DNA of 64,000 bases from Oryctolagus cuniculus (taxonomy: Eukaryota; Chordata; Mammalia; Lagomorpha; Leporidae): NCBI RefSeq assembly GCF_964237555.1, contig NC_091432.1, positions 135,394,081 through 135,458,080 on the forward strand, in the 5' to 3' direction. Below, piece by piece: positions 34,501 to 45,236 of the stretch. Numbering within the stretch: position 1 is the first letter of the stretch; each line of letters starts with the position of its first letter. The notes below the pieces were generated by a model. It saw only the letters and a program-made list of their open reading frames with translations. It was not told the DNA's origin and did not search any database. Position numbers and translations under genes: made by a program.

Positions 34501-34962
34501 ATTAAAAAATGGAATCCTGTCATTTGCAACAAAATGGATGAAACTGGAAAACATTGTACTTAGTGAAACAAGAGTCCCAGAAGGACACATGCCATATGTT
34601 TTCCATGATCTGTGATAACTAATAGAGCACCTAAAAGGTAATCTGTAGAAGTGGAATTGACACTTCAAGATGCAATGACTGAACAGCCCTTGTCTCTACC
34701 ATTGAGGAACAGTTTTCTTTTTTTCATACAATTTGTTGGACGCTTTACTTAGTATAGAGTTACTCGTATGTGTATAAAGTTAATTGAAAATAGATCTTAG
34801 TAAAAAATAAGAATGGGAATAGGAGAGGGAGAAGGAAGAAGGATGAGGGAGCAGGTAGGAGAGCAGGTATGGTGGGAAGAATCATTAGATTCCTAAAACT
34901 GCATTTATGAAATGCATGGAGTTTGTAATCCTTAAATAATAGGTTTCTGGGGAAAAAGAATG
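34501..34962 (+). mobile_element. L1 3' end inserted in a MIR
   Basis: Ends of ORF2 ('gcaacaaaatggatgaaactgg'), 3' UTR, GGGA-rich tract (34810-34880), 'gcatttatgaaatgcatgg' and A-rich end. Flanked by 'ctacacagtg' (34491-34500) and 'cttcacagtg' (34963-34972), a 9/10 TSD. Confidence 0.85.
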
Positions 34963-35084
34963 CTTCACAGTGCTGTTTTGAAAGTTAATTCATATTCCAG
35001 TAAACATCAGCTATGATTATCTTTTGGGTCTTTCTTTTTTTACTTATGTGTAATATGATGGGGTTGGATGGGGTGATGAATAAA

Positions 35085-35205
35085 GTTATCAACCAGTTCA
35101 TTATACTCACATCCTTGGGTTCCTAGGGCCTAGAACAGTACCTGGCACATTGCAGATGTTCATCATATGCTTGTTGATCGAGCAACTGAAATTCAGCATT
35201 TCTCC
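35085..35205 (+). repeat. L2 3' end
   Basis: 'cctagggcctagaacagtacctggcacattgcag' and 'cttgttgatcgagcaactga' match the L2 3' terminal domain. Confidence 0.75.
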
Positions 35206-35379
35206 TTATAGGAACTGTGTGGGAACCTATATAAGGACAGTTGTTATACAGAACTAATACCTCATGAAATCAAAGTTATCCAGAATGTTAAGATGACTCA
35301 CTTACGAGCATCAGTCAGTTGTGGAGAACTAACTCTCTCAGTCAGGGTTCAGGCAGGAAAAGCAAGGAGCTCATGACCA

Positions 35380-35640
35380 ATGGCTCAGGGCACGTATTCA
35401 CTGCCACTTGGGATGTGTGCATCCAAGTCCTGGCTCTGCTACCAACTCCAGCTTCCTGCTAACTTCCTAACTTTCTGGGAAGCAGCAAGTGGTAGGTGAA
35501 ACCTATGGGTCCTTGCCATCCACATGGGACTTGGACAGAGTTCTCAGTGCCTGGCTTTGTCCTGGCTCAGTCCCGGCTCTTGTAGGCATTTGAGGAGAGA
35601 ACTGGTAACTGGAAGATCTCTGTCTGTCTCTTTGCTTTCT
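35380..35640 (+). repeat. Old CSINE
   Basis: Older-subfamily body ('ctaccaactccagcttcctgctaac', 'tgccatccacatggg'). The 3' end runs into a CA microsatellite instead of an A tail. Confidence 0.8.
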
Positions 35641-35672
35641 GCACACACACACACACATATACACACACACAA
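35641..35672. repeat. (CA)n microsatellite at SINE 3' end
   Basis: CA units with one TA interruption, replacing the tail of the adjacent SINE. Confidence 0.92.
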
Positions 35673-36089
35673 GGCAAATGATTCAACAGGTGCAATTGAA
35701 TATGGGGAAGTGGTTACAAACAGGCAGGAAGAGCTAGGAAACCAGTAGTGATGACCAGGCAGCCCCCAGATTAGCCTCTACCACCCTGTAGGTGGAGGAA
35801 AAAAGCAAGCAATGAGTGGTGCACCTAGAGCCCTGAGGCAAGGGCACCCAACAGGAGCTGGGAGCTGAGCCAAGAGAGGCAGACTGTTTAATGGGGTGTA
35901 GCAGAGCCAGATTTGCAGTCTGAGCAGAGAGCTCCCCGACCTGCACACTCCCACTGCCGCCTCCCATTGGCTAAATGCAACCTGAAGTCAACAGGCATTG
36001 GAGGCTAGGGCTCATCTTCCTGTGATCCAGAGAGGTGCAGAGAAGGGCAGGCAATGGATCCCAGGACAGACAGACCCCGGAGCAGCACT

Positions 36090-36465
36090 CGCACCAGGCT
36101 GTGCACTTTACATATTCTACATGAGGGGTTGGCAAACGGTGGCCCATGGATCACATCCAGCCTGCTACCTGTCTTTGTCCATAAAGTTTTATTGGAACAT
36201 AGCCAGGTCTGTTCATTTGTGTGTATGGTCTATGGCTGCTTTTTTGGCCATGAGGGCAAAGCTGAGTGGCTGTGACAAACCCATACATTCCCAGAAGCCC
36301 CTAGATGTGTCTTATCTGGCCCTTTGCAGAACAAGCTTGCCAACACCCGTTCTAGGTTATATCTACTCCTCATAGCTACCTCCCACATAAACACTTGCAT
36401 CCTGCTTTTGCAATTGGGGAAACAAGTTCAGAAACATCTGACTTACCTGAGTGAAGCCCCCATTT
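36090..36465 (-). repeat. Antisense MIR split by a hAT MITE
   Basis: Left arm 'accaggctgtgcactttacat' (ends 36122). Right arm from 36350, with 'ctcatagctacctccc' and 'caattggggaaacaagttcagaaac'. Joined together they give the antisense MIR order. Confidence 0.7.
36123..36349. mobile_element. hAT-Charlie-type MITE inside a MIR
   Basis: Ends 'ggggttggcaaac' and 'gcttgccaacaccc' are near-inverted repeats. The body includes 'taaagttttattggaacatagcc' and 'tatctggccctttgcagaac', typical of a common mammalian hAT MITE whose exact name I cannot fix. The 8-bp flanks 'ttctacat' (36115-36122) and 'ttctaggt' (36350-36357) fit a decayed nTCTAGAn-type TSD. Confidence 0.78.
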
Positions 36466-36918
36466 GTCCTCCTTGGGCTGTTACCAAAATCCAGGTGCCT
36501 TCATTGTACCCCTCTGCTTTCCCAATATAATGAACCTGGTCTCTGTGACAGGTGCCTTGCGTGTCCCCCATAAGCCATCTCCAGCTCCTGTGCCTCTGCA
36601 TAGAAAAATTATATCACTTGGTTTGGTCCCCGTTCATGATGTGCTGTCTCACCATCCAACAAAGGATAAAATGGAACATTCAAAAGTTGCTGGAGTTGGG
36701 ACGGACCTTGGGTCTCTTCTGCAATGACTCAGAACCGGTCTGCAGCTTGAAGCTTCCCGTTTGCTAGATGAACCTTCCCAGGTAGGCAGCTGGCCCTTGG
36801 GAACCACACCCTTTCCCTGTCTTCTTGTCTGCACAGTCATTGCAATAAAGCAGCCCCAGCGGAGGCTTTGGGAGAATGTCTCTGACATAACGGAAATCAA
36901 TGTTAAGATGAGATTTGC

Positions 36919-37241
36919 AGCCGGCGCCACGGCTCACTAGGCTAATCCTCCGCCTGCGGCGCCGGCACACCGGGTTCTAGTCCCGATGGGGGCGCCGGAT
37001 TCTGTCCCGGTTGCCCCTCTTCCAGGCCAGCTCTCTGCTGTGGCCAGGGAGTGCAGTGGAGGATGGCCCAAGTCCTTGGGCCCTGCAACCGCATAGGAGA
37101 CCAGGAGGAGGCACCTGGCTCCTGGCTAAGGATTGGTGCAGCGCGCCAGCTGTGGTGGCCATTTGGGGGGTGAACCAACAGAAGGAAGACCTTTCTCTCT
37201 GACTCTCTCACTGTCTAACTCTGCCTGTCAAAAAAAAAAAG
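36919..37241 (+). repeat. Young CSINE with 13-bp TSD
   Basis: TSD 'agatgagatttgc' at 36906-36918 and 37242-37254, perfect. Head intact, tail of 11 A. Confidence 0.97.
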
Positions 37242-37254
37242 AGATGAGATTTGC

Positions 37255-37903
37255 TTTACGAAATACGCGGTGTGGCCAACGCTTTGGGACTGCTTCTCTT
37301 GGAAAGCTAAGCACACCTGGCTGGTGGGGACAGCCTCTCCAAATGGAATATTCCTGCCAACAAGACTTGCAGGTTGGTCTTAGGTCCTGGTACTTGCAAC
37401 GCAAGCTTTTGCTGTCTTTGCACAACAAGAGCAGTGTGAGTTGATATTTGCTGCAAATTCGAGGTGATGGCAACAAAGACCTCAGTTGCATCTGCTTTGT
37501 TCACACAGATGGTGAGAAATTGCAGCTCTGGGAACTATCTAACCGGGCAAACCAAGCATAGGTGAGGTGAAGGTGAGGAAGATTTAGGTGTTGATGGCAC
37601 ACGGCAAGGGCAGAGCCGTGGCTGAGACACTAATTGATCCAGCGTTTCGCCAACACAGGCGTTTTCACAGCATGATAAACAGGCTCTCTTGCTTCCGTAG
37701 AAAGCACGCCTGACCCACTGCTTGTAGGATATCGATGACAGCTGTGCTTTGCAGTTGGCCAGCATGCTCTTTTGACCAATCCATCCCTCCTCCTGGGATG
37801 ACCAGAGGTTTGGGGTGACTTGGCTTGCCTAGGGAGGAGTCAATAGGAGGCTATGGTCCTAAGAGAGATTGTTTCTCGGTGGCTTTTGGTTTCTTTTCTT
37901 TTT
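37255..37903. other. Unique sequence
   Basis: No recognised repeat or gene. Frames of about 60-90 codons without domains. Confidence 0.3.
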
Positions 37904-37976
37904 CTTCCTTCCTTCCTTCCTTCCTTCCTTCCTTCCTTCCTTCCTTCCTTCCTTCCTTCCTTCCTTCCTTCCTTCC
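37904..37976. repeat. (TTCC)n microsatellite
   Basis: About 18 uninterrupted units, continuing into CT-rich sequence and then a truncated antisense CSINE, so it probably grew from that SINE's tail. Confidence 0.97.
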
Positions 37977-38095
37977 TCTCTCTCTCTCTCCCTCTCTTTC
38001 TTTCTTTTAATTCTGAAACTCAGAGATACAGAGAGAGAAAGAGAGAGAGGAGAGAGAGGGAGAGAGAGATCTTCACTCTCTGGTTCACTCCCCCA
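37977..38095 (-). repeat. CSINE 3' part, truncated
   Basis: 'ctgaaactcagagatacag', GA tract and 'atcttcactctctggttcactccc' are the tail-side half. The rest is missing after 'cagatcgaag'. Confidence 0.8.
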
Positions 38096-39012
38096 GATCG
38101 AAGGGTTAGGATGAACTGCAAAACTTCCTACACCCCACCTGCCCTTCTCCTGTGCAATCAAAGGTGGAGTAGCGTGGCTTCTCCAGGGGCCCACTGCAAA
38201 TCCATTATAGCCGGCCTGGTGGTTCTTCCAAGTCAGAGCCGAGGTGGTGCCAAACGATTCTCAGTCCCACCGTGGAAGTGTCCTTTACTCCCAAGGGGTC
38301 ACAGCCCTGCCCCTGCTCTCTCAGGCTGACGGCGCTGGCCTTGACAATGATCGCGCTCTCCTTGGTGAGCTAAGCCGAAACACAGCTGAGTCAAGCCCAA
38401 CCTTTCCTTGTGGAGAAGCTGGATTGGAATTCAGCACCATCGCTTTAGTCCTCCCCTGGGGCAGGGTGTGAGGGTGCCCCCTCCTGACTGGGCAGGGACG
38501 CCTCCCTCAAAACCCAGTTTGCAAGACGGGAGCGAGAAGGAGGCAGGAGAGGCAGAGTCCCAAGGGAGCAGGGTGCTGTGCTTGGCCAGAAGTGGGGGAG
38601 AGCAAACAGCAGCCTTGGGCACCCACCTTGAAGGGGTCTCAGGCTACAAGCCTTCCCTGAGGGGTCCCCATACCACAGCCAGTTCACCCCTCTGAGCCCA
38701 CGATCAGTCAAGATAACCCAGGCAAGGGACAGTAGCGACAGCCCCAGCTTTCTTTAAAGGGCTTAAGCTGGGCAGGGTTGAGACAGAGCATTCGCAGGCC
38801 AGTGGGAACAGACAAGGATTGAATTCCCTGAGTTTTTTCACCCTGGCTTGGTAAGACGCACCCTATGAGACTGCAAAGGTGTGCCCTGGCATGCTCCAGC
38901 TGCCATTGTTTTCACCGATTGTGCCATAAAACACCAAGCACAAGCCTGTGCTTGGCTGGTAGGCCATGCTCTGTAGTGGCTAAATGGAAGGACTTTGAAT
39001 TAAAATGCCCTG
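38096..39012. other. Unique sequence
   Basis: Moderately GC-rich. No repeat or gene recognised. Confidence 0.35.
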
Positions 39013-39350
39013 TGGGGCCAGTGCTGTGGCACAGCGGGTAAAGCTGCCGCCTGCAGTGCCGGTATCCCATATGGGCGCTGATTCAAGTCCTGGCTGTTCC
39101 ATTTCCGATCCAGCTCTCTGCACTGGCCTGGGAAAGCAGCAGAAGATGGCCCAAGTGCTTGGGCCTCTGCACCCACGTGGAAGACCCAGAAGAAGCTCCT
39201 GGCTCTTGGCTTCAGATTGGTGTAGCTCCGGCCGTTGCAGCCATTTGGGGAGTGAACCAGCAGATGGAAGACTTCTCTCTCTGTCTCTGCCTCTCTCTGT
39301 AACTGTCTTTCAAATAAATAAATAAATCTTAAAAAAAAAAAAAAAAAAAA
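39013..39350 (+). repeat. CSINE
   Basis: Head 'ggggccagtgctgtggcacagcgggtaaagc', tail 'aaataaataaataaatctt' plus 20 A. Short flanking match 'atg(c/g)cctg'. Confidence 0.95.
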
Positions 39351-39384
39351 GATGGCCTGGCTGTGGGGCCAGGTTTTGACTCTT

Positions 39385-39525
39385 GTTAGCTCTAAGGATG
39401 AGGGCATTTAACCACGACTTCCTGTGACAATTCCCTCCCTTACAGAGAGACACAGCTTATGCGGGGCTCCCTTGTTGGGTTACCTGAAGGACTGAGATAA
39501 TAACGGATGTAGGGTACTAGGTCCA
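39385..39525 (+). repeat. Possible MIR remnant
   Basis: 'cctgtgacaattccctccctta', 'ctgagataataacggatgtagggtac' fits the MIR order at low identity. Confidence 0.4.
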
Positions 39526-39534
39526 GAATTTGGC

Positions 39535-39775
39535 TCTATTAGTTTCCTCTTGCTGTTGGAACAAATGGTCAATCACTCAGCAATTCAGAACCACAAAAAA
39601 ATTTGGCGTCTGTCGTTTTGGCGATGAGCTGTCTGAAACTGGTCTCCTGGATCTGAACTTAAGCTGTGGACAGGGCTGGGTTCCTTCTGCAGGGCTCAAG
39701 GCAGCTGTGTTTCATTGCCTCTTCCAGAGGTGCACACCTTGATTCGGATCCTCCTGCCTCTGAATGAGGCTTAAA
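39535..39775 (-). mobile_element. Possible antisense MLT/MaLR-type LTR remnant
   Basis: Starts 'attagtttcctcttgctgttggaacaaatgg' and continues 'cagggctgggttccttctgcagggctc', an order common in antisense MaLR-type LTRs. Family not fixed. Non-coding. Confidence 0.4.
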
Positions 39776-40051
39776 AGTCTTCTGATTACTCACCCCACAC
39801 CCCCCCAAAAAAACCAGGAATAATCTCCCCATCTCAAATCTTAAATCATATGGGCAAAGGCCCCTGTGCCATGGGAACAGCACATTCCCAGGCTATGGGG
39901 AATGGGATGCAGGGACCATCAGTGTGGGGTGGGCTTACGTTACACGCTTCGTATGCTTCTGTCGTTCTTATCTGTCTTTACCGCCAGTCAGGTGGAAAAC
40001 ACCGAGGAGGAAGGAATGTTTTCCCCTTTGAGCTGGACAGTGCTAAGCTTT

Positions 40052-40107
40052 TTTTTTTTTTTTTAAGATTTATTTATTTATTTGAAAGTCAGAGTTACAC
40101 AAAGGAG

Positions 40108-40164
<57 letters not shown>

Positions 40165-40426
40165 GAGGTCTTCCATCTGCTGGTTCATTCCCCAGTTGGC
40201 CACAAAGGCCAGAGCTGTGCCAGTCCGAAGTCAGGAGCCAGGAGCTTCTTCCGGGTCTCCCGTGTGGGTGCAGGGGCCCAAGGACTTGGGCCATCTTCCA
40301 CTGCTTTCCCAGGCCACAGTAGAGAGCTGGATCGGAAGTGAAGCAGCCAGGACTCGAACCGGCGCCCACATGGGATGCCGGCACTGCAGGCGGTGTCTTT
40401 ACCCACTATGCCACAGCGATGGCCCC
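40052..40426 (-). repeat. CSINE with long GA tract
   Basis: TSD 'tgctaagcttt' at 40041-40051 and 40427-40437, perfect. GA tract about 40110-40168 with one GG interruption. Confidence 0.97.
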
Positions 40427-40437
40427 TGCTAAGCTTT

Positions 40438-41864
40438 GACGTCTGCTACAACCATGGAGGCAGGGGAAATGGCAGTGACACCGTGTGTGGGGTTGCTGGT
40501 CTCCAGCAGACATGTCCACACCATCCCAGATTGGTGCAAAGGACCCCAATGAGGAGGCAGCAGTAGCCTCTGATGGAAGCAATGGAACCCAGTGGGCCTG
40601 CTTGGCAGCAGCTTAGCAGAGTGGCCTTGGTGCCGGTTGGCTTCGGCAGAGACAGTGAGTAGGTGTGGTGCTCTCGTCTTCCCGCAGCTTCAATCGGCAC
40701 CATGTTTAGAGCAAGAGGGGCCTGGACTTGCTGCTGAACATGGGTTTGAGCCCATAGGGCATAATAAAACTAAGTTGGGAGCCTTTGTAGGAGACTGGGG
40801 CTTTGCATTTAAAGCGGGGGCAAGAGGAGGGTGAAATGCAGGTTCTCTTACTGTGTCCAGCTTTAATCGTGCCCCAGTGCAACCTGGGAAGGACAAGTCA
40901 AGTGAAGCTCATTGCCCCTTGCTGAGCCCTGCAGAGGGCTCTGGGACCGCCGGCCTCATCCCTCCCTTTCGCTCCCCTTCCTTGACCGTGAGCTCATTGT
41001 CCTGCTCCAGATGCTCTTTGCTTTCCCAGCAGCCCCGCTGCTTCCACCTCTCGGCTCCTTGCTGCCGTCGTTCCTCTTCCCAGAGTGCTGCCTAAGCACT
41101 CCTCTGCTCCACTTTCAGAGGCCGCGGCGGAGGTCGTAGTGCGGCTGGCGCAGCAGCAGCTCCATTGCTCCAGTCCCCCCCCCCCCCCCCCCATGCTCAG
41201 CGGTCTGTCAATACCCTGACGCTGAAGGCATCACGTTCCTTCCTCCTCTTGAACTTGGCCCAGACATTGCACAGATGGACTCTCACCACCCAAGGTAAAG
41301 GCTCATCTTGGGGCTGCCCTGGCTGCAATTACGCAGGCTCCTTACTTCAGTTTTCCATCCCTCCCCGGCCTCCCCATGCCCTTTTCTGATTCCAGTCCTT
41401 ACCTTCTGGGTACGGCACTGTGCATTAGTACCTCCCGCAGAAAAAGTACCCTGGCCGGAGGGTGGCCTTATCTTGAGTTCCTCTTGAAGCAGAGCCTGAG
41501 ACAGGTAGCTTATTTGCAAGTGACTCGCAGAAGCCAGAATGCTGGAAGTGAGATACAGAAAAGCATAATAAAAAATAGAGTGTGCAATTGAGCTGGTGAC
41601 CCCTGCAGGCAACTGAGGCTTAGTCCCCCAGAGACCTGTGAGAAATTGTGCAGTATGCACTTTGTTGTCCAGTGGCAGAGGGCTGTTTGAGAGTGTTAAC
41701 CCCCCCTTTCCTTCTGGTGTGACTGTGAGCACAGAGTGAAGGGGTCCTCCAAGGCTTGGGGGGAAAGGTTTGAGGTAACACCGCGATCTCTGACTCTTGG
41801 AAAGGAAGCGAGATGTACGTATGGAACTGCTCACCTCAGGTGCATTGAAGTCAGGTGGGCTTAG
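40438..41864. other. Unique block with CpG-rich patch
   Basis: 40940-41150 carries clustered CpG, e.g. 'gaggccgcggcggaggtcg' (41118). A poly-C run sits at about 41176-41192, and a donor-like 'caag|gtaaag' at 41291-41300. About 41480-41560 ('aagcagagcctgagacaggtagctt') resembles part of an old LTR. The 207-codon minus frame (41283-41906) spans this and has no family resemblance. Confidence 0.35.
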
Positions 41865-41885
41865 AAAGTGTCCCCCCCCCACCCC

Positions 41886-42214
41886 TTGGCCGGTGCCATG
41901 GCTCAATAGGCTAATCCTCTGCCTGCAGTGCCGGCACCCCGGGTTCTAGTCCCGGTGGGAGTGCCAGATTCTGTCCCGGTTGCTCCTCTTCCAGTCCAGC
42001 TCTCTGCTGTGGTCCAGGAGTGCAGTGGAGGATGGCCCAAGTGCTTGGGCCCTGCATCTGCATGGCAGACCAGAAGTACCTGGTTCCTGGCTTTGGATCA
42101 GCGCGGTGCGCTGGCCGCAGTGCTCCGGCTGCGGCGGCTATTGGAGGGTGAACCAACGGCAAAGGAAGACCTTTCTCTCTGTCTCTCTCTCTCTCACTGT
42201 CCACTCTGCCTGTC

Positions 42215-42245
<31 letters not shown>
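41886..42245 (+). repeat. Young CSINE with about 30-A tail
   Basis: Target is C-rich: 'aaagtgtccccc...' before and 'aaagtgtctcccccc' after. Young-subfamily head 'ggccggtgccatggctcaatagg'. The 42216-42246 A run is uninterrupted, a sign of recent insertion. Confidence 0.95.
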
Positions 42246-42248
<3 letters not shown>

Positions 42249-42724
42249 GTCTCCCCCCGCCCTGAGATTGGAATTTAAATCAGTCAGCAGTAGCTTTAGG
42301 GAAGGATTTGGAATGCCAGAGTTAATAACAACCCATATAATCACTTCAATGAATGCAAAAACAGCATTTGATAGAAGTCAGTATCCCTTCATGATTAAAT
42401 ACTCAACCAATTAGGTGCAGAAGGAAAGGACCTCACCATAATACAGGTGTGTGTGACATATCTGCAGTCAACATCACACTGAGTGGAGACAGTGCAGGCT
42501 TTATCCTGGAAGATCTGTAACATGACAAGGATGACTGCTTGCACCACTTCATTTCAACACGGTACTGGGAATCCTAGTGGAGCAATGAAACCAGAGAAAG
42601 AAATAAAGAGCATTCAACTTGGAAAAGAGGCAGTCAAATTGCCCCTGATTACAGGTGACATGATCACATATTTAGAAATTCCTGAATTCCAACATAAATT
42701 GTTAGAATTAATAAATGAGGATGA

Positions 42725-42996
42725 GTGTTTAGCTCATTGAGGTGCCTGTGTCTCCAGAGAACCTTGGATTGGATCCCTGGCTCTGGCTCCTGCCTCCAGC
42801 TTCCTGCTAATGTGGACCCTGGGAGGCTACACGTGATGGCTCAAGTAATTGGGTGCCTGCCATCCATGTAGGAGACTGAGGTTGAGTTCAACAGATCCCA
42901 GCTTTGGCCTGCACCAGTCTTAGCCATTGTGGGCATTTGGCAAGTCAATCAGAAGATGGAAGTTCTATCTGTCTCCCAAATTAAAAAAAAAAAAAA
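42725..42996 (+). repeat. Old CSINE inside L1
   Basis: Sense copy 'gatgagtgtttagctcattgagg' to 'tgtctcccaaatt' plus A tail. ORF2 sequence continues on both sides. Confidence 0.82.
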
Positions 42997-44497
42997 GGAT
43001 TGATAAATTGATCCTGTAAAATTTCCGGATACAAAGTCAACATACAAAAATCAGTAGCATTTCTTTACACCAATAATGAACTCTATGAAAAAAGAAATTA
43101 AGAAAGAAATACCATTAACGATAATTACAAGTATCTCCCTAGGAAGCACTTTAATAAGGGAGTTGGAAGAGCTCTACAGTTAAAACTATAATATATTGAT
43201 GAAAGAAATTAAAGAGAATACAAACAAATAAAGACACCTTATGTTCATGGACTTGAAGAACTAACATTGTTAAGATACTATACTACTCAAACTGATCCAC
43301 ACTTCGAATGAAATCCCTACCAAGATACCAATGTCATACTTCACTGAAATATAAAAAAAAAAAATCCTAAAATTCATATGGAACCACAAAATGCCCTGAA
43401 AACTCAAAACACTCTTCAACAGGAACAAATTTGCCTATGTCTCACGGCCCTACTTTAAAATATACTACAAAACTATAGTAACCAAAACAGCATGGACCTG
43501 GCATAAGAACAGACATATAAACCAATGGTACAGAATAGAAAATCCAGAAATAAATTCACACCTTACAATCAAACGATTTTGACAAAGGCACCAACAGCAT
43601 ACATGTAGTCAAGGAATCTCTCCTAAGAAATGGTGCTGGGAACGCTGGATATTCACTAAATAAGGTTAAACCCCTGTTTCTCACATTATGTAAATATCAA
43701 CTCAAAATGAATTAAAGAGTTAAATGTAAAAACCTAAAACCATAAAACTAGTAGAAAAAAACATAAAGAAATCACTACGTGACATTGGTCTGGGCAAAGC
43801 TTCTTTTGGACATGAACATAAAAGACCAGACAATGAAAAGGGGGAAGAAAACCAGAAATGAGATTACATCAAACTAAAAAGCTTCTGCCCCGGAAAGGAA
43901 ATAATCAACAGAGTGGAGAGGAAACCTACAGAATGGAAGAAATTATTTGTAAACTGTTCCTCTGACAGAGGATCAATTTCCAGAACATAGAAGGAACCCA
44001 AACAACTAAACTCAACAACAGATAATCTGATGAAAAGCTGGTCATGTTATCTGAACACACAGTTCTCAAAAGAAGTTGTACAAATGGCCAACAAATACAT
44101 GAAAAGTTGCTCAACATCATTGATCATCAAGGATATGCAATGCAAAGCCATGATGTGATAGCTCACTCCAGTTTGAAGGGCTATCATCAAAGACAAAATA
44201 TGGCAAATGTTAGAGATGTGGAGATGGGGAGCTCGTGTGCACTGTTGGTGGGAATGCAAATTAGTACAACCATTGTGGAAAACAGTATGGCTTTTCCTCC
44301 AAAAATTGCAAATATACCTACCGTATGATCCATCAAACCCACTGCTGGCTATATATCCACAGGAAAGGAAGCCAATATAGCAAATAAATATCTACACTTT
44401 CATTTTTATTGTAGTCCTCTCTGTAGCTGAGATACAGAATCAATGGAGGTATCTACTGATGGATGAATGAAAAAATGTGGAATATATGCACAATGGA

Positions 44498-44832
44498 ATT
44501 AGCTTTTGCCTTTTGGCATTGTTGGGGAACAATGTTTTTCTTGTTTGTTTGTTATAGATCTTTACTTTTTTTATTTTTTATTCATACTAACCAGGGAACT
44601 CTACTTCGTGTGAGGTTAGTCTTATGAATATAAAAACTAACTGAAACTGATCTCTGTAGAAAATAAGAGTGGGGAAAGAAGAGGGAAGAGGAAGCCAGGC
44701 AGAAGTAGGGGTGGGAGGGAGGAAGGGGGGAAGAGGCATCTTGTTCCCCAAACTGTGTGACTTAAATGCATGAAGTTGTATTTCTTAAACAAAACAAAAA
44801 ATAAAAAAGTAACACTTTTTAAAAAAAATTTT
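44498..44832 (+). mobile_element. L1 3' tail nested in older L1
   Basis: A lagomorph-type L1 3' end ('gaggttagtcttatgaatataaaaac', GGGA-rich tract at 44665-44735, 'cttaaatgcatgaagttg', A-rich end) splits ORF2/3' sequence that resumes near 44840. It is younger than its host. Confidence 0.75.
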
Positions 44833-45236
44833 AAAAAGATGAAATCTTGTTATTATGGCAACATGGATAAACCTGGAAATCATAAAGTTTAGTGAAATAA
44901 ACCAGGCACAGGAAGACAAATACCACATAATTTCACTCATATGTGGAATCTAAGAGAGCTGAGCTCAGAGCTGTAGAGAGCAGAACAGTGATTTCCAGAG
45001 GTCATGGGAGGGAGGACGGAGGGCAGACGGAGAGTGGAAGGTGATTGGGGTTAGCAAGGTTGTGTCATGCAACTCCGGATAGCTGGAGGAGAGGATTTGG
45101 GATGTTCTCATCGCAAAGGCATGGTAAGAGTGTGGGATGGCAGATAACCTAAGTACTCTGAGATGATCAATACACAGAGGATGGATACATCTTACTGAAA
45201 AAGTTGGCCTAGGTAGTATCGAGATCACCTGCAGAT

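Larger units (their letters stand above)
42318..45236 (+). mobile_element. Old L1, ORF2 3' half and 3' UTR, twice interrupted
   Basis: ORF2 landmarks in order: 'gcaaaaacagcatttgatag', 'caacatcacactgagtggagac', 'gacatgatcacatatttagaaa', 'accaaaacagcatggacctgg', 'ggtgctgggaacgctgg', 'cactgttggtgggaatgcaaat' and, after an inserted L1 tail, 'caacatggataaacctgg' (44861) and 3' UTR to about 45236. The reverse-transcriptase catalytic block translates as LITGDM where a FADDM-type motif is expected, and stops are frequent: inactive. Confidence 0.9.

Noticed and set aside
39850..40341. 163-codon plus frame
   Set aside because: Its second half is antisense CSINE with the GA tract read as Arg-Glu repeats.
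41283..41906. 207-codon minus-strand open frame, the longest in the window
   Set aside because: Crosses an old LTR-like stretch and a C-rich region, shows no domain or codon character of a gene, and has no supporting exon structure.
43000..44500. Active L1 ORF2
   Set aside because: Frames are interrupted throughout and the RT catalytic motif is lost; only a fossil.
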